64,000 nt of DNA from Micromonospora musae (GCF_003626635.1 NZ_RAZT01000001.1:496001-560000); one strand, 5' to 3'. Numbered from the stretch's first letter, positions 16,246 through 26,356 are shown. Made by a program: numbers and translations. The notes: generated from the sequence alone by a model not told the origin.

Positions 16246-17943
16246 ATGAACGTTTCGGCGGAGCCGGACGACCGGTTCGTCATCGGCGTCGACTTCGGAA
16301 CGTTGTCCGGGCGGGCCCTGGTGGTACGCGTCCGTGACGGCGCCGAGTTGGGCACTGCGGTGCACGCCTACCGCAGCGGGGTGATGGACTCGGCGCTGGC
16401 CGCCGACGGGCAACCGCTGCCGGCCGACTGGGCACTGCAGGACCCGGACGACTACCGCGAGGTGCTGCGGCAGGCCGTGCCCGCGGCGCTCGCGGCCAGC
16501 GGCGTCGACGCCGAGCAGGTCGTCGGCATCGGGATCGACTTCACCGCCTGCACCGTGCTGCCCACCCGGGCCGACGGCACCCCGCTGTGCGAGCTGCCCG
16601 ACCTGCGCACCCGCCCGCACGCCTACGTCAAGCTCTGGAAGCACCACGCCGCCCAGCAGCAGGCCGACCGGATCAACGCCCTCGCGCACGAACGGGGCGA
16701 ACCGTGGATCGGTCGCTACGGCGGCAAGATCTCCGCCGAGTGGCAGTACGCGAAGGCCCTGCAGCTGCTCGAGGAGGATCCCGAGATCTACACCCGCGCG
16801 GAGCGGTGGATCGAGGCCGCCGACTGGATCGTCTGGCAGCTGTGCGGCGCCGAGACCCGCAACGTGTGCACGGCCGGCTACAAGGGCATCCGTCAGGACG
16901 GGCAGTATCCGTCCCGGGACTACCTCGCCGCGCTGAACCCGGACTTCGCCGGCTTCGTCGAGAAGATCGACGGTCCGCTGGTCGCGCTCGGCGAGCGGGC
17001 CGGCGGGCTGACCGCGGAGGCCGCGGCGTGGACCGGGTTGCCGGCCGGCATCGCCGTGGCGGTCGGCAATGTGGACGCCCACGTCACCGCCGCGGCCGCG
17101 CAGGCGCTCGAGCCCGGCCGGCTGGTCGCCATCATGGGCACCTCCACCTGTCACGTGGTCAACGGCACCGAACTGGCCGAGGTGGCCGGCATGTGCGGTG
17201 TGGTCGACGGCGGCATCAGCGCGGGCCACTGGGGCTACGAGGCCGGCCAGAGCGGGGTGGGCGACATCTTCGGCTGGTACGTCGAGCAGGCCGCCCCCGA
17301 CGGCTACGCCTCCCACGAGACGCTGACCGAGCAGGCCGCCGAGCAACCCGTGGGCGCACACGGGCTGGTGGCGCTGGACTGGTGGAACGGCAACCGGTCG
17401 CTGCTGGTCAACCACGACCTGAGCGGGGTGATCGTGGGACTCACCCTGGCCACCCGCCCACCGGACGTCTATCGGGCGCTGCTGGAGTCCACCGCGTACG
17501 GCACCCGCATGATCATCGAGGCGTTCGCCGAGGCGGGTGTGCCGGTGGACGAGCTGGTCGTCGCGGGCGGACTGACCGGCAACCGGCTGCTGATGCAGAT
17601 CTACGCCGACGTCACCAACCGGCCGCTGAGCATCATCGGCTCGGCGCAGGGGCCGGCGTTGGGTTCGGCGATCCACGCCGCGGTCGCCGCCGGAGTCCAC
17701 GCCGACGTGCCGACGGCCGCCGCCGCGATGGGTCGGGTCACCCGCGACGCGTACCTGCCGGATCCGGAGCGGGTGCGCGCCTACGACGCGCTGTACGCCG
17801 AGTACCGGCGGCTGCACGACCACTTCGGCAGGGGCGGCGACGACGTGCTGCTGCGCCTGCGCTCCATCCGTAACGCCGCCCGGTCGGCGGCCGTACCCGC
17901 GCCGGCCGGCGAAGTGGCGCTCCCCCTGGAGGTGATGGCATGA
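16246..17943 (+). CDS. araB: L-ribulokinase
   Basis: AraB phosphorylates L-ribulose to L-ribulose 5-phosphate in L-arabinose catabolism. The 565-residue protein has the length of Escherichia coli AraB. The FGGY-kinase ATP/phosphate motif GVDFGTLSGRALV is N-terminal, GIGIDFTACT and KLWKHHAAQ follow, and the C-terminal lobe has VVAGGLTGNRLLMQI. ATG 16246 is preceded by GCGGAGGA; upstream in-frame ATGs at 16219 and 16228 overlap the promoter. It is the first gene of the ara operon and its stop overlaps araD by 4 bases. Confidence 0.96.
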   Translation: MNVSAEPDDRFVIGVDFGTLSGRALVVRVRDGAELGTAVHAYRSGVMDSALAADGQPLPADWALQDPDDYREVLRQAVPAALAASGVDAEQVVGIGIDFTACTVLPTRADGTPLCELPDLRTRPHAYVKLWKHHAAQQQADRINALAHERGEPWIGRYGGKISAEWQYAKALQLLEEDPEIYTRAERWIEAADWIVWQLCGAETRNVCTAGYKGIRQDGQYPSRDYLAALNPDFAGFVEKIDGPLVALGERAGGLTAEAAAWTGLPAGIAVAVGNVDAHVTAAAAQALEPGRLVAIMGTSTCHVVNGTELAEVAGMCGVVDGGISAGHWGYEAGQSGVGDIFGWYVEQAAPDGYASHETLTEQAAEQPVGAHGLVALDWWNGNRSLLVNHDLSGVIVGLTLATRPPDVYRALLESTAYGTRMIIEAFAEAGVPVDELVVAGGLTGNRLLMQIYADVTNRPLSIIGSAQGPALGSAIHAAVAAGVHADVPTAAAAMGRVTRDAYLPDPERVRAYDALYAEYRRLHDHFGRGGDDVLLRLRSIRNAARSAAVPAPAGEVALPLEVMA

Positions 17944-18638
17944 GCGAGCAGCTCAGCCGGGACGATGCGGTGGCGCGGCTGCGCGAGACGGTCGCCGCCC
18001 TGCACGCCGAGCTGGTCCGAAACAACCTCGTCGCCTGGACCTCCGGCAACGTGTCGGCGCGGGTACCGGGTCACGACCTGATGGTGATCAAACCGAGTGG
18101 GGTGTCGTACGACGACCTCCGGCCCGACAACATGGTCGTCTGCGACCTCGACGGGACGGTGGTGGAGGGCGACCTGTCGCCGTCGAGCGACACCGACGCG
18201 CACGCCTACGTCTACCGGGCGATGCCCGACGTCGGCGGGGTCGTGCACACCCACAGCGGCTACGCGACGGCCTGGGCCGCCTGCGGCGAGTCGATCCCCT
18301 GCTATCTCACCGCGCAGGCCGACGAGTTCGGCGGTGAGATCCCGGTCGGACCGTTCGCCCTCATCGGCGGCGACGACATCGGCAAGGGCATCGTGGCGAC
18401 CCTCTCCGGGCACCGCTCGCCGGCGGTGCTGATGCGCAACCACGGCGTCTTCACCATCGGCCCGAACGCGAAGGCCGCGGTGAAGGCGGCGGTGATGTGC
18501 GAGGACGTCGCCCGCACCGCCCACCTGGCGCGGACGCTCGGCGAGCCGCTGCCGATCGCCGCCGAGGCCGTCGACTCGCTGTACGCGCGCTACCAGAACG
18601 TCTACGGGCAGCCCACCGTCCCGTCGCCCCGCCGGTAG
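17940..18638 (+). CDS. araD: L-ribulose-5-phosphate 4-epimerase
   Basis: AraD converts L-ribulose 5-phosphate to D-xylulose 5-phosphate, which enters the pentose phosphate pathway. The 232-residue class II aldolase-like zinc enzyme has TSGNVSAR, the KPSGV loop, the zinc ligands in VVHTHSGYATAWA, and MRNHGVFTIG. It overlaps araB as ATGA, so the two are translationally coupled. Confidence 0.96.
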   Translation: MSEQLSRDDAVARLRETVAALHAELVRNNLVAWTSGNVSARVPGHDLMVIKPSGVSYDDLRPDNMVVCDLDGTVVEGDLSPSSDTDAHAYVYRAMPDVGGVVHTHSGYATAWAACGESIPCYLTAQADEFGGEIPVGPFALIGGDDIGKGIVATLSGHRSPAVLMRNHGVFTIGPNAKAAVKAAVMCEDVARTAHLARTLGEPLPIAAEAVDSLYARYQNVYGQPTVPSPRR

Positions 18639-18713
18639 CGCCACCGGTACCCCGGCCGGCTCGCTCCCCCAGGCGTCGGCTGGTCGAACGCACCTCTGTG
18701 CCGTACCACGATC

Positions 18714-18743
18714 GCCTGCCCGGCGGCGCGCCGCCGGGCAGGC
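18714..18743 (+). terminator. 30-base perfect palindrome between araD and the ABC binding-protein gene
   Basis: GCCTGCCCGGCGGCG is followed directly by its exact reverse complement. It forms a very strong stem-loop 76 bases after araD and 44 bases before the lipoprotein gene, on one operon. It may be a partial terminator or an RNA end that protects one mRNA segment, allowing different levels of enzymes and transporter. Confidence 0.55.
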
Positions 18744-18786
18744 ACCGCAAGGAAGGCCCATCTCACCCCCAACAAGGAGTCCGCAC

Positions 18787-19797
18787 ATGCGAATCACGGG
18801 CAACACCCTCACCCGCCGCGGCTTCGGCGCCATCCTGGCCGCCGGGCTGCTCGCGACCGGGCTGACCGCGTGCGCCAACAGCGACACCGGTGACAACGCC
18901 GGTGGCACGGCCGGCGACGACAAGATCGTCCTCGGGTTCTCGCAGGTCGGCGCGGAGAGCGGCTGGCGTACCGCGAACACCACCTCCGTCAAGGAGGCCG
19001 CGACCGAGGCTGGGATCGAGCTGAAGTTCGACGACGCCCAGCAGAAGCAGGAGAACCAGATCCGGGCGATCCGCAACTTCATCCAGCAGAAGGTCGACGT
19101 GATCGCCTTCTCGCCGGTGGTGGAGTCGGGCTGGGACACCGTGCTCAAGGAGGCCAAGGACGCGCAGATCCCGGTCATCCTGACCGACCGGGCCGTCGAC
19201 TCGGCCGACAAGACGCTCTACAAGACCTTCCTCGGCTCGGACTTCGTTAAGGAAGGTCGGCTCTCCGCGGAGTGGCTGATCGAGGAGACGAAGTCCGCGA
19301 CCGGTCCGGTGAACATCGTGGAGCTGCAGGGCACCACCGGCTCGGCGCCGGCCAACGACCGGAAGAAGGGCTTCGCGGAGGCGATCGCCGCCAACCCCAA
19401 CCTGAAGATCATCGCCTCGCAGAGCGGCGACTTCACCCGGGCCGGCGGCAAGGCCGTCATGGAGCAGTTCCTCAAGGCCAACCCGAAGATCGACGTGCTC
19501 TTCGCGCACAACGACGACATGGGCCTGGGCGCGCTCGAAGCGATCACCGCCGCCGGCAAGGTGCCCGGCAAGGACATCAAGATCATCACGATCGACGCGG
19601 TCAAGGACGGCATGCAGGCGCTGGCCGACGGCAAGTTCAACTTCATCGCGGAGTGCAGCCCGCTGCTCGGCCCGCAGCTGATGGAGCTCGCCAAGAAGGT
19701 GCACGCCGGCGAGGAGGTCCCCGCGCGCATCGAGACCGAGGAGACCACCTTCACCCAGCAGACGGCCAAGGAGGCCCTGCCCACCCGTAAGTACTGA
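18787..19797 (+). CDS. Sugar ABC transporter substrate-binding lipoprotein, YtfQ-like
   Basis: The 336-residue lipoprotein has a signal with twin arginine (TRRGFG) and lipobox LTAC. The mature part is a pentose/furanose-binding periplasmic protein (IVLGFSQVGAESGWR, FIQQKVDVIAFSPVVESGWD, VLFAHNDDMGLGALEAI) closest in motif to YtfQ, the galactofuranose-binding protein. In this operon the ligand is probably L-arabinose or a small arabinoside, perhaps in furanose form. It begins the transporter set: lipoprotein, ATPase, two permeases. Confidence 0.92.
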   Translation: MRITGNTLTRRGFGAILAAGLLATGLTACANSDTGDNAGGTAGDDKIVLGFSQVGAESGWRTANTTSVKEAATEAGIELKFDDAQQKQENQIRAIRNFIQQKVDVIAFSPVVESGWDTVLKEAKDAQIPVILTDRAVDSADKTLYKTFLGSDFVKEGRLSAEWLIEETKSATGPVNIVELQGTTGSAPANDRKKGFAEAIAANPNLKIIASQSGDFTRAGGKAVMEQFLKANPKIDVLFAHNDDMGLGALEAITAAGKVPGKDIKIITIDAVKDGMQALADGKFNFIAECSPLLGPQLMELAKKVHAGEEVPARIETEETTFTQQTAKEALPTRKY

Positions 19798-19859
19798 CGG
19801 GCCGGAGCCCTCGGGCAGTGTCGTGCCTCGCGGCGAGCGGTCGCCCGACGCGAGGGAGC

Positions 19860-19890
19860 GGGCCGGCGGTGTCGACAGCACCGCCGGCCC
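19860..19890 (+). terminator. Intra-operon stem-loop after the binding-protein gene
   Basis: A 12-bp perfect stem (GGGCCGGCGGTG with CACCGCCGGCCC, 7-nt loop) lies 63 bases after the lipoprotein stop in the 185-base gap before the ATPase. Such structures commonly keep binding-protein mRNA more abundant than the rest of an ABC operon. Confidence 0.6.
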
Positions 19891-19982
19891 GGCCACTCCT
19901 CCTCCCCCGCACCCCCGCTGCGGGAGCGCCGCGCGGCCCCGACGGCCGCGCACCCGACGACAATCACGAAAGGTCTGGTGGG

Positions 19983-21530
19983 ATGTCGGATCCGAATCCG
20001 GTCCTGACGATGACCGCGATCAGCAAGTTCTTCCCCGGGGTGCGGGCTCTCGACGGCGTCGACCTGCGCCTCTTCCCCGGCGAGGTGCACGCCCTGATGG
20101 GCGAGAACGGCGCCGGCAAGTCCACCCTGATCAAGGTGCTGACCGGTGTGTACGGCCACGATGCCGGCAGCATCACCCTCGACGGCGAGCCGGTCGCCTT
20201 CTCCGGCCCGATGCAGGCCACCGAGGCCGGCGTGAGCACCGTCTACCAGGAGGTGAACCTCTGCCCGAACCTGTCGGTGGCGGAGAACATCTTCATCGGG
20301 CGTCAGCCACGGCGGCTCGGCGCGGTGCGCTGGCGCGACATGCGCCGCCGCGCGTCGGCGGTGCTCGCCCGCCTCAACCTGGACCTCGACGTCGGCGAAC
20401 TGCTCGGAAGTCAGTCGCTCGCCGTGCAGCAGATGGTGGCGATCGCCCGGGCCGTCGACGTGCAGGCCCGCGTGCTGATCCTCGACGAGCCCACCTCCAG
20501 CCTGGACGCCGACGAGGTCAAGCAGCTGATGCGCATCATGCGCCAGCTGCGAGACGAGGGCATCGCCATCGTCTTCGTCACGCACTTCCTCGACCAGGTC
20601 TACGAGATCGCCGACCGGATCACGGTGCTGCGCAACGGGCGTCTCGTCGGCGAGTACCCGACCGCGGAGCTGCCCCAGCTCGCCCTCGTCGAGAAGATGA
20701 TCGGCAAGGAGCTCGACGCGTTGGAGCGCCTCGACGAGGCGGCCGGGCGGGACCTGGCCGCCGTCGAGGCGGGCACCCCCGTGGTCGAGGCGACCGACCT
20801 CGGCAAGTCCGGGTCGGTCGAGCCGTTCAGCCTGACCATCCACCGCGGCGAGGTGGTCGGGATGGCCGGGCTGCTCGGCTCGGGACGTACCGAGGCCGCC
20901 CGCCTCTTCTTCGGCGCCGACCGCGCCGACCGCGGTCAGCTGGCGGTGGACGGACGCCCCGTCACCATCCGGGGTCCGGTCGCGGCCATCGAGCACGACA
21001 TCGCGTTCTGCTCGGAGAACCGACGTACCGAGGGCCTGGTCGGTGAGCTGTCGGTGCGGGAGAACATCATCCTGGCGCTGCAGGCCGCTCGCGGCTGGCT
21101 GCGGCCGGTGCCTCGCCGGCGGCAGGACGAGCTGGTCCGGCGCTACATCGACGCGCTCAGCATCCGCCCGAACGATCCGGAGATGCCGGTACGCAACCTC
21201 TCCGGGGGCAACCAGCAGAAGGTCGTGCTCGCCCGATGGCTGATCACGGAGCCGCGCCTGCTGATCCTCGACGAGCCGACGCGGGGCATCGACGTCGGCG
21301 CGAAGGCGGAGATCCAACGCCTGGTGGTGCAGCTCTCCGACGGCGGGATGGCGGTGCTGTTCATCTCCGCCGAGCTAGACGAGGTGCTGCGGCTCAGTCA
21401 CAAGGTCGCCGTGATGCGGGACCGACAGCTGGTCACCGAGCTCGCCAACGACGACGACCTCGACGCCGATCGCGTCATGCGCGTCATCGCCGGCGGAGCG
21501 GAGCAGAAGGACGGGACGAGGCATGAGTGA
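19983..21530 (+). CDS. Sugar ABC transporter ATP-binding protein, YtfR-like (two NBDs)
   Basis: The 515-residue protein carries two fused nucleotide-binding domains, as in all carbohydrate-uptake-2 importers. The first has Walker A GENGAGKST and Walker B LILDEPTSSLD, but its signature region reads SQSLAVQQMVAIARA. The second has a degenerate P-loop GLLGSGRTEAARL, the signature LSGGNQQKVVLAR and LILDEPTRGIDVG. ATG 19983 gives MSDPNPVLTMTAISKFF, the family start. It energises the two permeases downstream. Confidence 0.93.
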   Translation: MSDPNPVLTMTAISKFFPGVRALDGVDLRLFPGEVHALMGENGAGKSTLIKVLTGVYGHDAGSITLDGEPVAFSGPMQATEAGVSTVYQEVNLCPNLSVAENIFIGRQPRRLGAVRWRDMRRRASAVLARLNLDLDVGELLGSQSLAVQQMVAIARAVDVQARVLILDEPTSSLDADEVKQLMRIMRQLRDEGIAIVFVTHFLDQVYEIADRITVLRNGRLVGEYPTAELPQLALVEKMIGKELDALERLDEAAGRDLAAVEAGTPVVEATDLGKSGSVEPFSLTIHRGEVVGMAGLLGSGRTEAARLFFGADRADRGQLAVDGRPVTIRGPVAAIEHDIAFCSENRRTEGLVGELSVRENIILALQAARGWLRPVPRRRQDELVRRYIDALSIRPNDPEMPVRNLSGGNQQKVVLARWLITEPRLLILDEPTRGIDVGAKAEIQRLVVQLSDGGMAVLFISAELDEVLRLSHKVAVMRDRQLVTELANDDDLDADRVMRVIAGGAEQKDGTRHE

Positions 21531-21606
21531 ACGCAGCGCACGCGCGGTGGCGCCGGCCGCGTCGACACCGCCGGACGGCATGGCGCGCAAGGAGGTACGA
21601 GCATGA
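21523..21606 (+). other. Possible 27-codon coupling ORF between ATPase and first permease
   Basis: ATG 21523 overlaps the end of the ATPase gene by 8 bases (ATGAGTGA). The frame runs 27 codons and its TGA at 21604-21606 overlaps the permease ATG at 21603. It bridges a 72-base gap so that ribosomes never need to leave the mRNA. The encoded peptide has no recognised motif. Confidence 0.4.
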
Positions 21607-22676
21607 GCAGCTGGCGAACGCGCCTGCCCGCCGTCACCGGCCACCGGCTCTTCTGGCCGGTCGTGGTTCTCATCCTGCTGCTGGCGGCGAACGCGATCTA
21701 CCGGCCGAGCTTCCTGGCCGTCGAGATGAAGAACGGACACCTCTACGGCAGCCTCGTCGACATCGTGCGGCTCAGCGCGCCGCTCATCCTGGTCGCGCTG
21801 GGCATGACACTCGTGATCGCCACCGGCGGGATCGACCTCTCCGTCGGCTCCGTCGTCGCCGTCAGCGGCGCGGTGGCCTGCCTGCACATCAGCCAGCAGC
21901 CGGACCAGAACAGCCTCGGCAGTGTGCTGGTCGCGCTGGCCATGGCCTTCGGCGTATCCCTGCTCCTCGGCCTCTGGAACGGCACACTCGTCGCCGTGAT
22001 CGGCATCCAACCGATCATCGCCACGCTGATCCTGATGGTGGCGGGGCGGGGCCTGGCGCAGCTGATCACCTCGGGGCAGATCATCACCATCAACAGCGAC
22101 CCGTACCGGATGATCGGGGTCGGGCACGTGCTGACCCTGCCGTTCGCGATCGTCCTCGCCCTGGCGGTGACGTTGCTCGTGGCCGTGCTGACCCGCCGCA
22201 CCGCCCTCGGGATGATCGTCGAGGCGGTCGGCGGGAACGCGGAGGCCAGCCGGCTGGCGGGGATCCGCGCACGGCGGATCAAGCTCCTCGCCTACGTGGT
22301 GAGTGCCGCGTGCGCCGCGGTGGCGGGTTTCATGATGACCGCGAACGTGTCCAGCGCCGACGGCAACGCGGCTGGCCTCTGGGTCGAGCTCGACGCGATC
22401 CTCGCCGTCGTCATCGGCGGCACCTCGCTGGCCGGCGGCCGGTTCTACCTCGGCGGCACGGTCGTCGGCGCGCTGCTCATCCAGACCCTCACCACCTCCG
22501 TCTACGCCATGAACATCGACCCGCAGACCGCCCTGCTGTTCAAGGCGATGGTGGTGATCGCGGTCTGCCTCGTCCAGGCACCCGCCTTCCGCGCCAAGTT
22601 CCGGCGCCGGCGGGCCATGACAGCGGGGCCGGCGGCCCCGACCGGCGAGCAGCGGAAGGAGCAGGTGGCGGCATGA
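21603..22676 (+). CDS. Sugar ABC transporter permease, YtfT-like
   Basis: The 357-residue membrane protein has about ten hydrophobic segments and the family signature [20 protein letters not shown], plus LAGIRARRIKLLAYVVSA (EAA-like loop) and VIGGTSLAGGRFYLGGTVVGALL. This is the RbsC/YtfT permease family. The start follows AAGGAGGT. It overlaps the second permease gene by 4 bases; the two should form a heterodimer, as YtfT and YjfF do. Confidence 0.93.
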   Translation: MSSWRTRLPAVTGHRLFWPVVVLILLLAANAIYRPSFLAVEMKNGHLYGSLVDIVRLSAPLILVALGMTLVIATGGIDLSVGSVVAVSGAVACLHISQQPDQNSLGSVLVALAMAFGVSLLLGLWNGTLVAVIGIQPIIATLILMVAGRGLAQLITSGQIITINSDPYRMIGVGHVLTLPFAIVLALAVTLLVAVLTRRTALGMIVEAVGGNAEASRLAGIRARRIKLLAYVVSAACAAVAGFMMTANVSSADGNAAGLWVELDAILAVVIGGTSLAGGRFYLGGTVVGALLIQTLTTSVYAMNIDPQTALLFKAMVVIAVCLVQAPAFRAKFRRRRAMTAGPAAPTGEQRKEQVAA

Positions 22677-23683
22677 GCACCAGCCAACTGGCCGAACGAC
22701 TGAACCGGACGACCCGGTGGCGGCTGCCACGCCGGCAGCTGCCGGTACTGGTCAGCCTCGCCCTGCTGCTGGTCATGTACGGCATCGGCGTCTCGCAGTA
22801 CCAGGCCTTCTCCAACATCCAGGTCGTCTTCAACGTCTTCATCGACAACGGGTTCCTGCTCGTCGTCGCGGTCGGCATGACCTTCGTGATCCTGACCGGC
22901 GGCATCGACCTGTCGGTCGGCTCGGTGGTGGCGATGACCGCGATGGTGTCGGCCGCGCTGCTGCGCGACGGCCTGCCGCCCGCGCTCGTCCTGCTGATCG
23001 CGCTGCTGATCGGGCCGACGCTCGGCTTCGTGATGGGCTGCATCATCCACTTCTTCGAGATCCAGCCCTTCATCGTCACGCTGGCCGGGATGTTCTTCGC
23101 CCGCGGCCTCTGCACCTGGATCAGCTCGTCGTCGATCCCGATCACCGACGGCTTCTGGACCAGCGCGGCCCAGGAACGCATTCGGATCGGCGACAACTTC
23201 CTGACCGTCGGCGTTCTGATCACGGTCGTGGTGGTCGCGGTGGCCGCGTACACGCTGGCGTACACCCGGTTGGGCCGCAACGTGTACGCGATCGGCGGCA
23301 ACCCGCAGTCGGCGCTGCTGATGGGCCTGCCGGTGGGCCGTACCCGGATCGCCGTCTACACCATCAGCGGCCTCTGCTCGGCCATCGGCGGCATCCTGCT
23401 GTCGTTCTACACCCTCTCCGGCGCTCCGCTGATCGCCGTCGGCATGGAGCTGGACGCGATCGCCGCCGTGGTCATCGGCGGCACCCTGCTCACCGGCGGC
23501 GCCGGCTACGTCCTGGGCACCATGCTCGGTGTGCTGGTACTCGGCGTGATCCAGACGCTGATCACCTTCGACGGCACCCTGAACTCCTGGTGGACCAAGA
23601 TCGTGATCGGCGGGTTGCTGTTCGCGTTCATCGTGCTCCAACGGCTCCTCGGCTTCCGCAAGAAGTCGTTCTCCACTCGCTGA
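22673..23683 (+). CDS. Sugar ABC transporter permease, YjfF-like
   Basis: The 336-residue partner permease has [51 protein letters not shown] (cytoplasmic coupling loop) and [18 protein letters not shown]. Its start overlaps the stop of the first permease (ATGA). With the upstream lipoprotein, ATPase and permease it completes an importer of the YtfQRT-YjfF type, known for furanose sugars. Confidence 0.93.
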   Translation: MSTSQLAERLNRTTRWRLPRRQLPVLVSLALLLVMYGIGVSQYQAFSNIQVVFNVFIDNGFLLVVAVGMTFVILTGGIDLSVGSVVAMTAMVSAALLRDGLPPALVLLIALLIGPTLGFVMGCIIHFFEIQPFIVTLAGMFFARGLCTWISSSSIPITDGFWTSAAQERIRIGDNFLTVGVLITVVVVAVAAYTLAYTRLGRNVYAIGGNPQSALLMGLPVGRTRIAVYTISGLCSAIGGILLSFYTLSGAPLIAVGMELDAIAAVVIGGTLLTGGAGYVLGTMLGVLVLGVIQTLITFDGTLNSWWTKIVIGGLLFAFIVLQRLLGFRKKSFSTR

Positions 23684-23699
23684 TCGGAAGGCAAACCGC

Positions 23700-25205
23700 A
23701 TGACTCGCCCATCACCGGCCCCCGAGGTCTGGTTCCTCACCGGCAGCCAGGGGCTCTACGGCCCGGAGACGCTGCAGCAGGTGGCCGCCCAGTCCCAGCA
23801 GATCGCCGCGCAGCTCGACGCCGACCCGGCCATCCCGGCCCGGGTGGTCTGGAAGCCCGTACTGACCTCCAGCGCGGAGATCCTGGCCGTCTGCCGCGAC
23901 GCGGCCGTCCAGGGCGCCGTCGGGGTGATCGCCTGGATGCACACCTTCTCGCCGGCGAAGATGTGGATCTCCGGTCTGGACGCCCTGCGCACGCCCCTGC
24001 TGCACCTGCACACCCAGGCGAACGTGGCGCTGCCCTGGTCCGAGATCGACATGGACTTCATGAACCTGAACCAGGCCGCCCACGGCGACCGTGAGTTCGG
24101 GTTCGTGCAGACCCGGCTCGGGGTCGCCCGCAAGACGGTCGCCGGGCACGTCAGCAACCCGCAGGTCGTCTCGCGGATCGCGGCGTGGACCCGGGCCGCC
24201 GTCGGGTACACCGCCATGCGGTCGCTGCGGCTGGCCCGCTTCGGCGACAACATGCGCGACGTGGCGGTCACGGAGGGCGACAAGGTCGAGGCGGAGCTGC
24301 GCTTCGGGGTCTCGGTCAACACGTACGGGGTGAACGACCTGGTCGCCGCCGTCGACGCGGTCGCCGACGCCCGGATCGACGAGCTGGTGAAGGAGTACGA
24401 GGACAGCTACCGTCTCGACGCCGTACTGCGGCCCGGCGGCGACCGGCACGACTCGCTCCGCTACGCGGCCCGCATCGAGGCCGGAATGCGGCAGTTCCTC
24501 ACCGACGGCGGCTTCGGGGCCTTCACCACGAACTTCGAGGACCTCGGCGGGCTGCGTCAGTTGCCCGGCATCGCGGTGCAGCGGCTGATGGCCGACGGCT
24601 ACGGGTTCGGCGGCGAGGGTGACTGGAAGACCTCGGTGCTCGTGCACACGCTCAAGGCCATGTCCGCGGGCGCGGCAGCCGGCACCTCGTTCATGGAGGA
24701 CTACACCTACGACCTCACCCCCGGGCAGGAGGTCGTGCTCGGCGCGCACATGCTCGAGGTCTGCCCGAGCATCGCCGCCGGCACGCCGAACGTGGAGATC
24801 CACCCGCTGGGCATCGGCGGACGCGAGGACCCGGTGCGGCTGGTCTTCGACGCCCAGCCGGGTCCGGGTGTCGTGCTGGGGCTGGCCGACATGGGCGACC
24901 GGTTCCGACTGGTCGCCAACGAGATCGACGTCGTGGCCCCCACGCAGCCGCTGCCGAAGCTGCCGGTCGCCCGTGCGGTGTGGCGGCCCCGTCCGGATCT
25001 CGCCACCTCGGCGGAGGCGTGGCTCACCGCCGGCGCGCCGCACCACACGGTCCTCTCCCAGGCCGTCGGTACCGAGGAGCTGCACGACCTCGCTGAGATG
25101 ACCGGCACCGAACTGCTCGTCATCGACGCGGGGACGACCCCTCGACAGCTGGCGAACGAGATCCGCTGGAACCAGGCCTACTACCGGCTGGCCAAGGGTT
25201 TCTGA
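23700..25205 (+). CDS. araA: L-arabinose isomerase
   Basis: AraA interconverts L-arabinose and L-ribulose, the first intracellular step. The 501-residue protein matches the family length. [11 protein letters not shown] is N-terminal, and the manganese-site residues known from Escherichia coli AraA can be placed in TTNFEDLGG (Glu), FMEDYTYD (Glu), [10 protein letters not shown] (His) and APHHTVL (His). It follows the permease by 16 bases with GGAAGG as ribosome-binding site. It is the last gene of the operon, ended by a strong terminator. Confidence 0.96.
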   Translation: MTRPSPAPEVWFLTGSQGLYGPETLQQVAAQSQQIAAQLDADPAIPARVVWKPVLTSSAEILAVCRDAAVQGAVGVIAWMHTFSPAKMWISGLDALRTPLLHLHTQANVALPWSEIDMDFMNLNQAAHGDREFGFVQTRLGVARKTVAGHVSNPQVVSRIAAWTRAAVGYTAMRSLRLARFGDNMRDVAVTEGDKVEAELRFGVSVNTYGVNDLVAAVDAVADARIDELVKEYEDSYRLDAVLRPGGDRHDSLRYAARIEAGMRQFLTDGGFGAFTTNFEDLGGLRQLPGIAVQRLMADGYGFGGEGDWKTSVLVHTLKAMSAGAAAGTSFMEDYTYDLTPGQEVVLGAHMLEVCPSIAAGTPNVEIHPLGIGGREDPVRLVFDAQPGPGVVLGLADMGDRFRLVANEIDVVAPTQPLPKLPVARAVWRPRPDLATSAEAWLTAGAPHHTVLSQAVGTEELHDLAEMTGTELLVIDAGTTPRQLANEIRWNQAYYRLAKGF

Positions 25206-25233
25206 GCGGATCCGCTGCCGTCGATCGACAGTC

Positions 25234-25260
25234 GGTGCGCCCCCGTCACGGGGGCGCACC
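25234..25260 (+). terminator. Terminator of the ara operon
   Basis: GGTGCGCCCCCG and CGGGGGCGCACC pair perfectly over 12 bp around TCA, 28 bases after araA. Confidence 0.8.
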
Positions 25261-25330
25261 GGCGGTTCCGCCCCTGGCAGGAGGCCGATTCCGTCGCCGG
25301 GGGCGGGGCTACGATGACCATGAGGGGGAC

Positions 25331-26356
25331 ATGACGATGCAACACCAGCCGGCCGCTCGTGCCGCGGTCATGAGCGATGTCGCACGGCTCGCCGGCGTCT
25401 CGCACCAGACCGTGTCCCGGGTCCTGAACAACCACCCGAGCGTCCGTCAGGAGACCCGCGAGCGGGTGCTGCGCGCCGTGCACCAGCTCAACTACCGGCC
25501 CAACGCGCTCGCCCGGGGGCTGGCGGCCCGGCGGTCGAAGGTCATCGGCGTGATCAGCTTCGACACCATCCTCTACGGTCCTGCCGCCACCCTGCTCGGC
25601 ATCGAGCGCGCCGCCCGCGCTGCCGGCTACGGGATCAACATCGTCACCCTGGAACGGTTGGACCGCTCCGGCGTGGCCGCCGCGATCGACGCCCTCAGCG
25701 AGCAGTCGGTGGCCGGGGTGGTACTCATCGCTCCGATGGTCAGCGCCGCCGTGGCCGTGCACGGCCTGCCCACCGGCGTACCGGCCGTGCTGGTCGAGCC
25801 GGGCGTCGACGGCGAACTGCCGAGCGTCTCGGTCGATCAGGTGGCCGGCGCCCGCCTGGCCGTCGAGCACCTCCTCGCCCTCGGGCACGAGACGGTCGTG
25901 CACATCGCCGGTCCCCGGGACTGGCTGGAGGCCCGCGACCGCCTGGAGGGGTGGCGGTTGGCCCTGGAGACCGCCGGACGACGGGTTCCCCCGGTCATCA
26001 CCGGCGACTGGAGCCCGCGGGCGGGCTATGAGATCGGCCAGTCGCTCGCCGAGCGACGGGACGTCAGCGCGGTCTTCTGCGCCAACGACCACCAGGCGCT
26101 CGGCCTGCTCCGCGCCCTGCACCAGCGCAGGGTACGGGTGCCGGAGGACGTCAGCGTGGTCGGCTTCGACGACATCCCCGAGGCCGAGTACTTCACCCCA
26201 CCCCTGACCACCGTGCGTCAGGACTTCGACGAGGTGGGGCGCAGGTGCGTGGCCGCGCTGCTGGACCTGCTGAACGGCTCGGTGGGGGACGCACGCCCGT
26301 CCCCCGTGGAGCCGACCCTCGTGGTCCGGGCCAGCAGCGGCGGCCGGCCCTCCTGA
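25331..26356 (+). CDS. LacI-family regulator, probable arabinose repressor
   Basis: The 341-residue protein starts at ATG 25331 after GAGGGGG; a TACGAT box lies at 25310-25315. The helix-turn-helix is MSDVARLAGVSHQTVSRVL with NNHPSVRQETRERV and hinge YRPNALARGL. The effector core has VIGVISFDTILYGP, AVFCANDHQALGLL, VPEDVSVVGFDDIP and PPLTTVRQDFDEVG. Its position beside the ara operon, and the identical LacI-type sites at 16024 and 16203, suggest it represses that operon until arabinose or a derivative binds. The paralogue at 9919 could share the sites. Confidence 0.93.
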   Translation: MTMQHQPAARAAVMSDVARLAGVSHQTVSRVLNNHPSVRQETRERVLRAVHQLNYRPNALARGLAARRSKVIGVISFDTILYGPAATLLGIERAARAAGYGINIVTLERLDRSGVAAAIDALSEQSVAGVVLIAPMVSAAVAVHGLPTGVPAVLVEPGVDGELPSVSVDQVAGARLAVEHLLALGHETVVHIAGPRDWLEARDRLEGWRLALETAGRRVPPVITGDWSPRAGYEIGQSLAERRDVSAVFCANDHQALGLLRALHQRRVRVPEDVSVVGFDDIPEAEYFTPPLTTVRQDFDEVGRRCVAALLDLLNGSVGDARPSPVEPTLVVRASSGGRPS

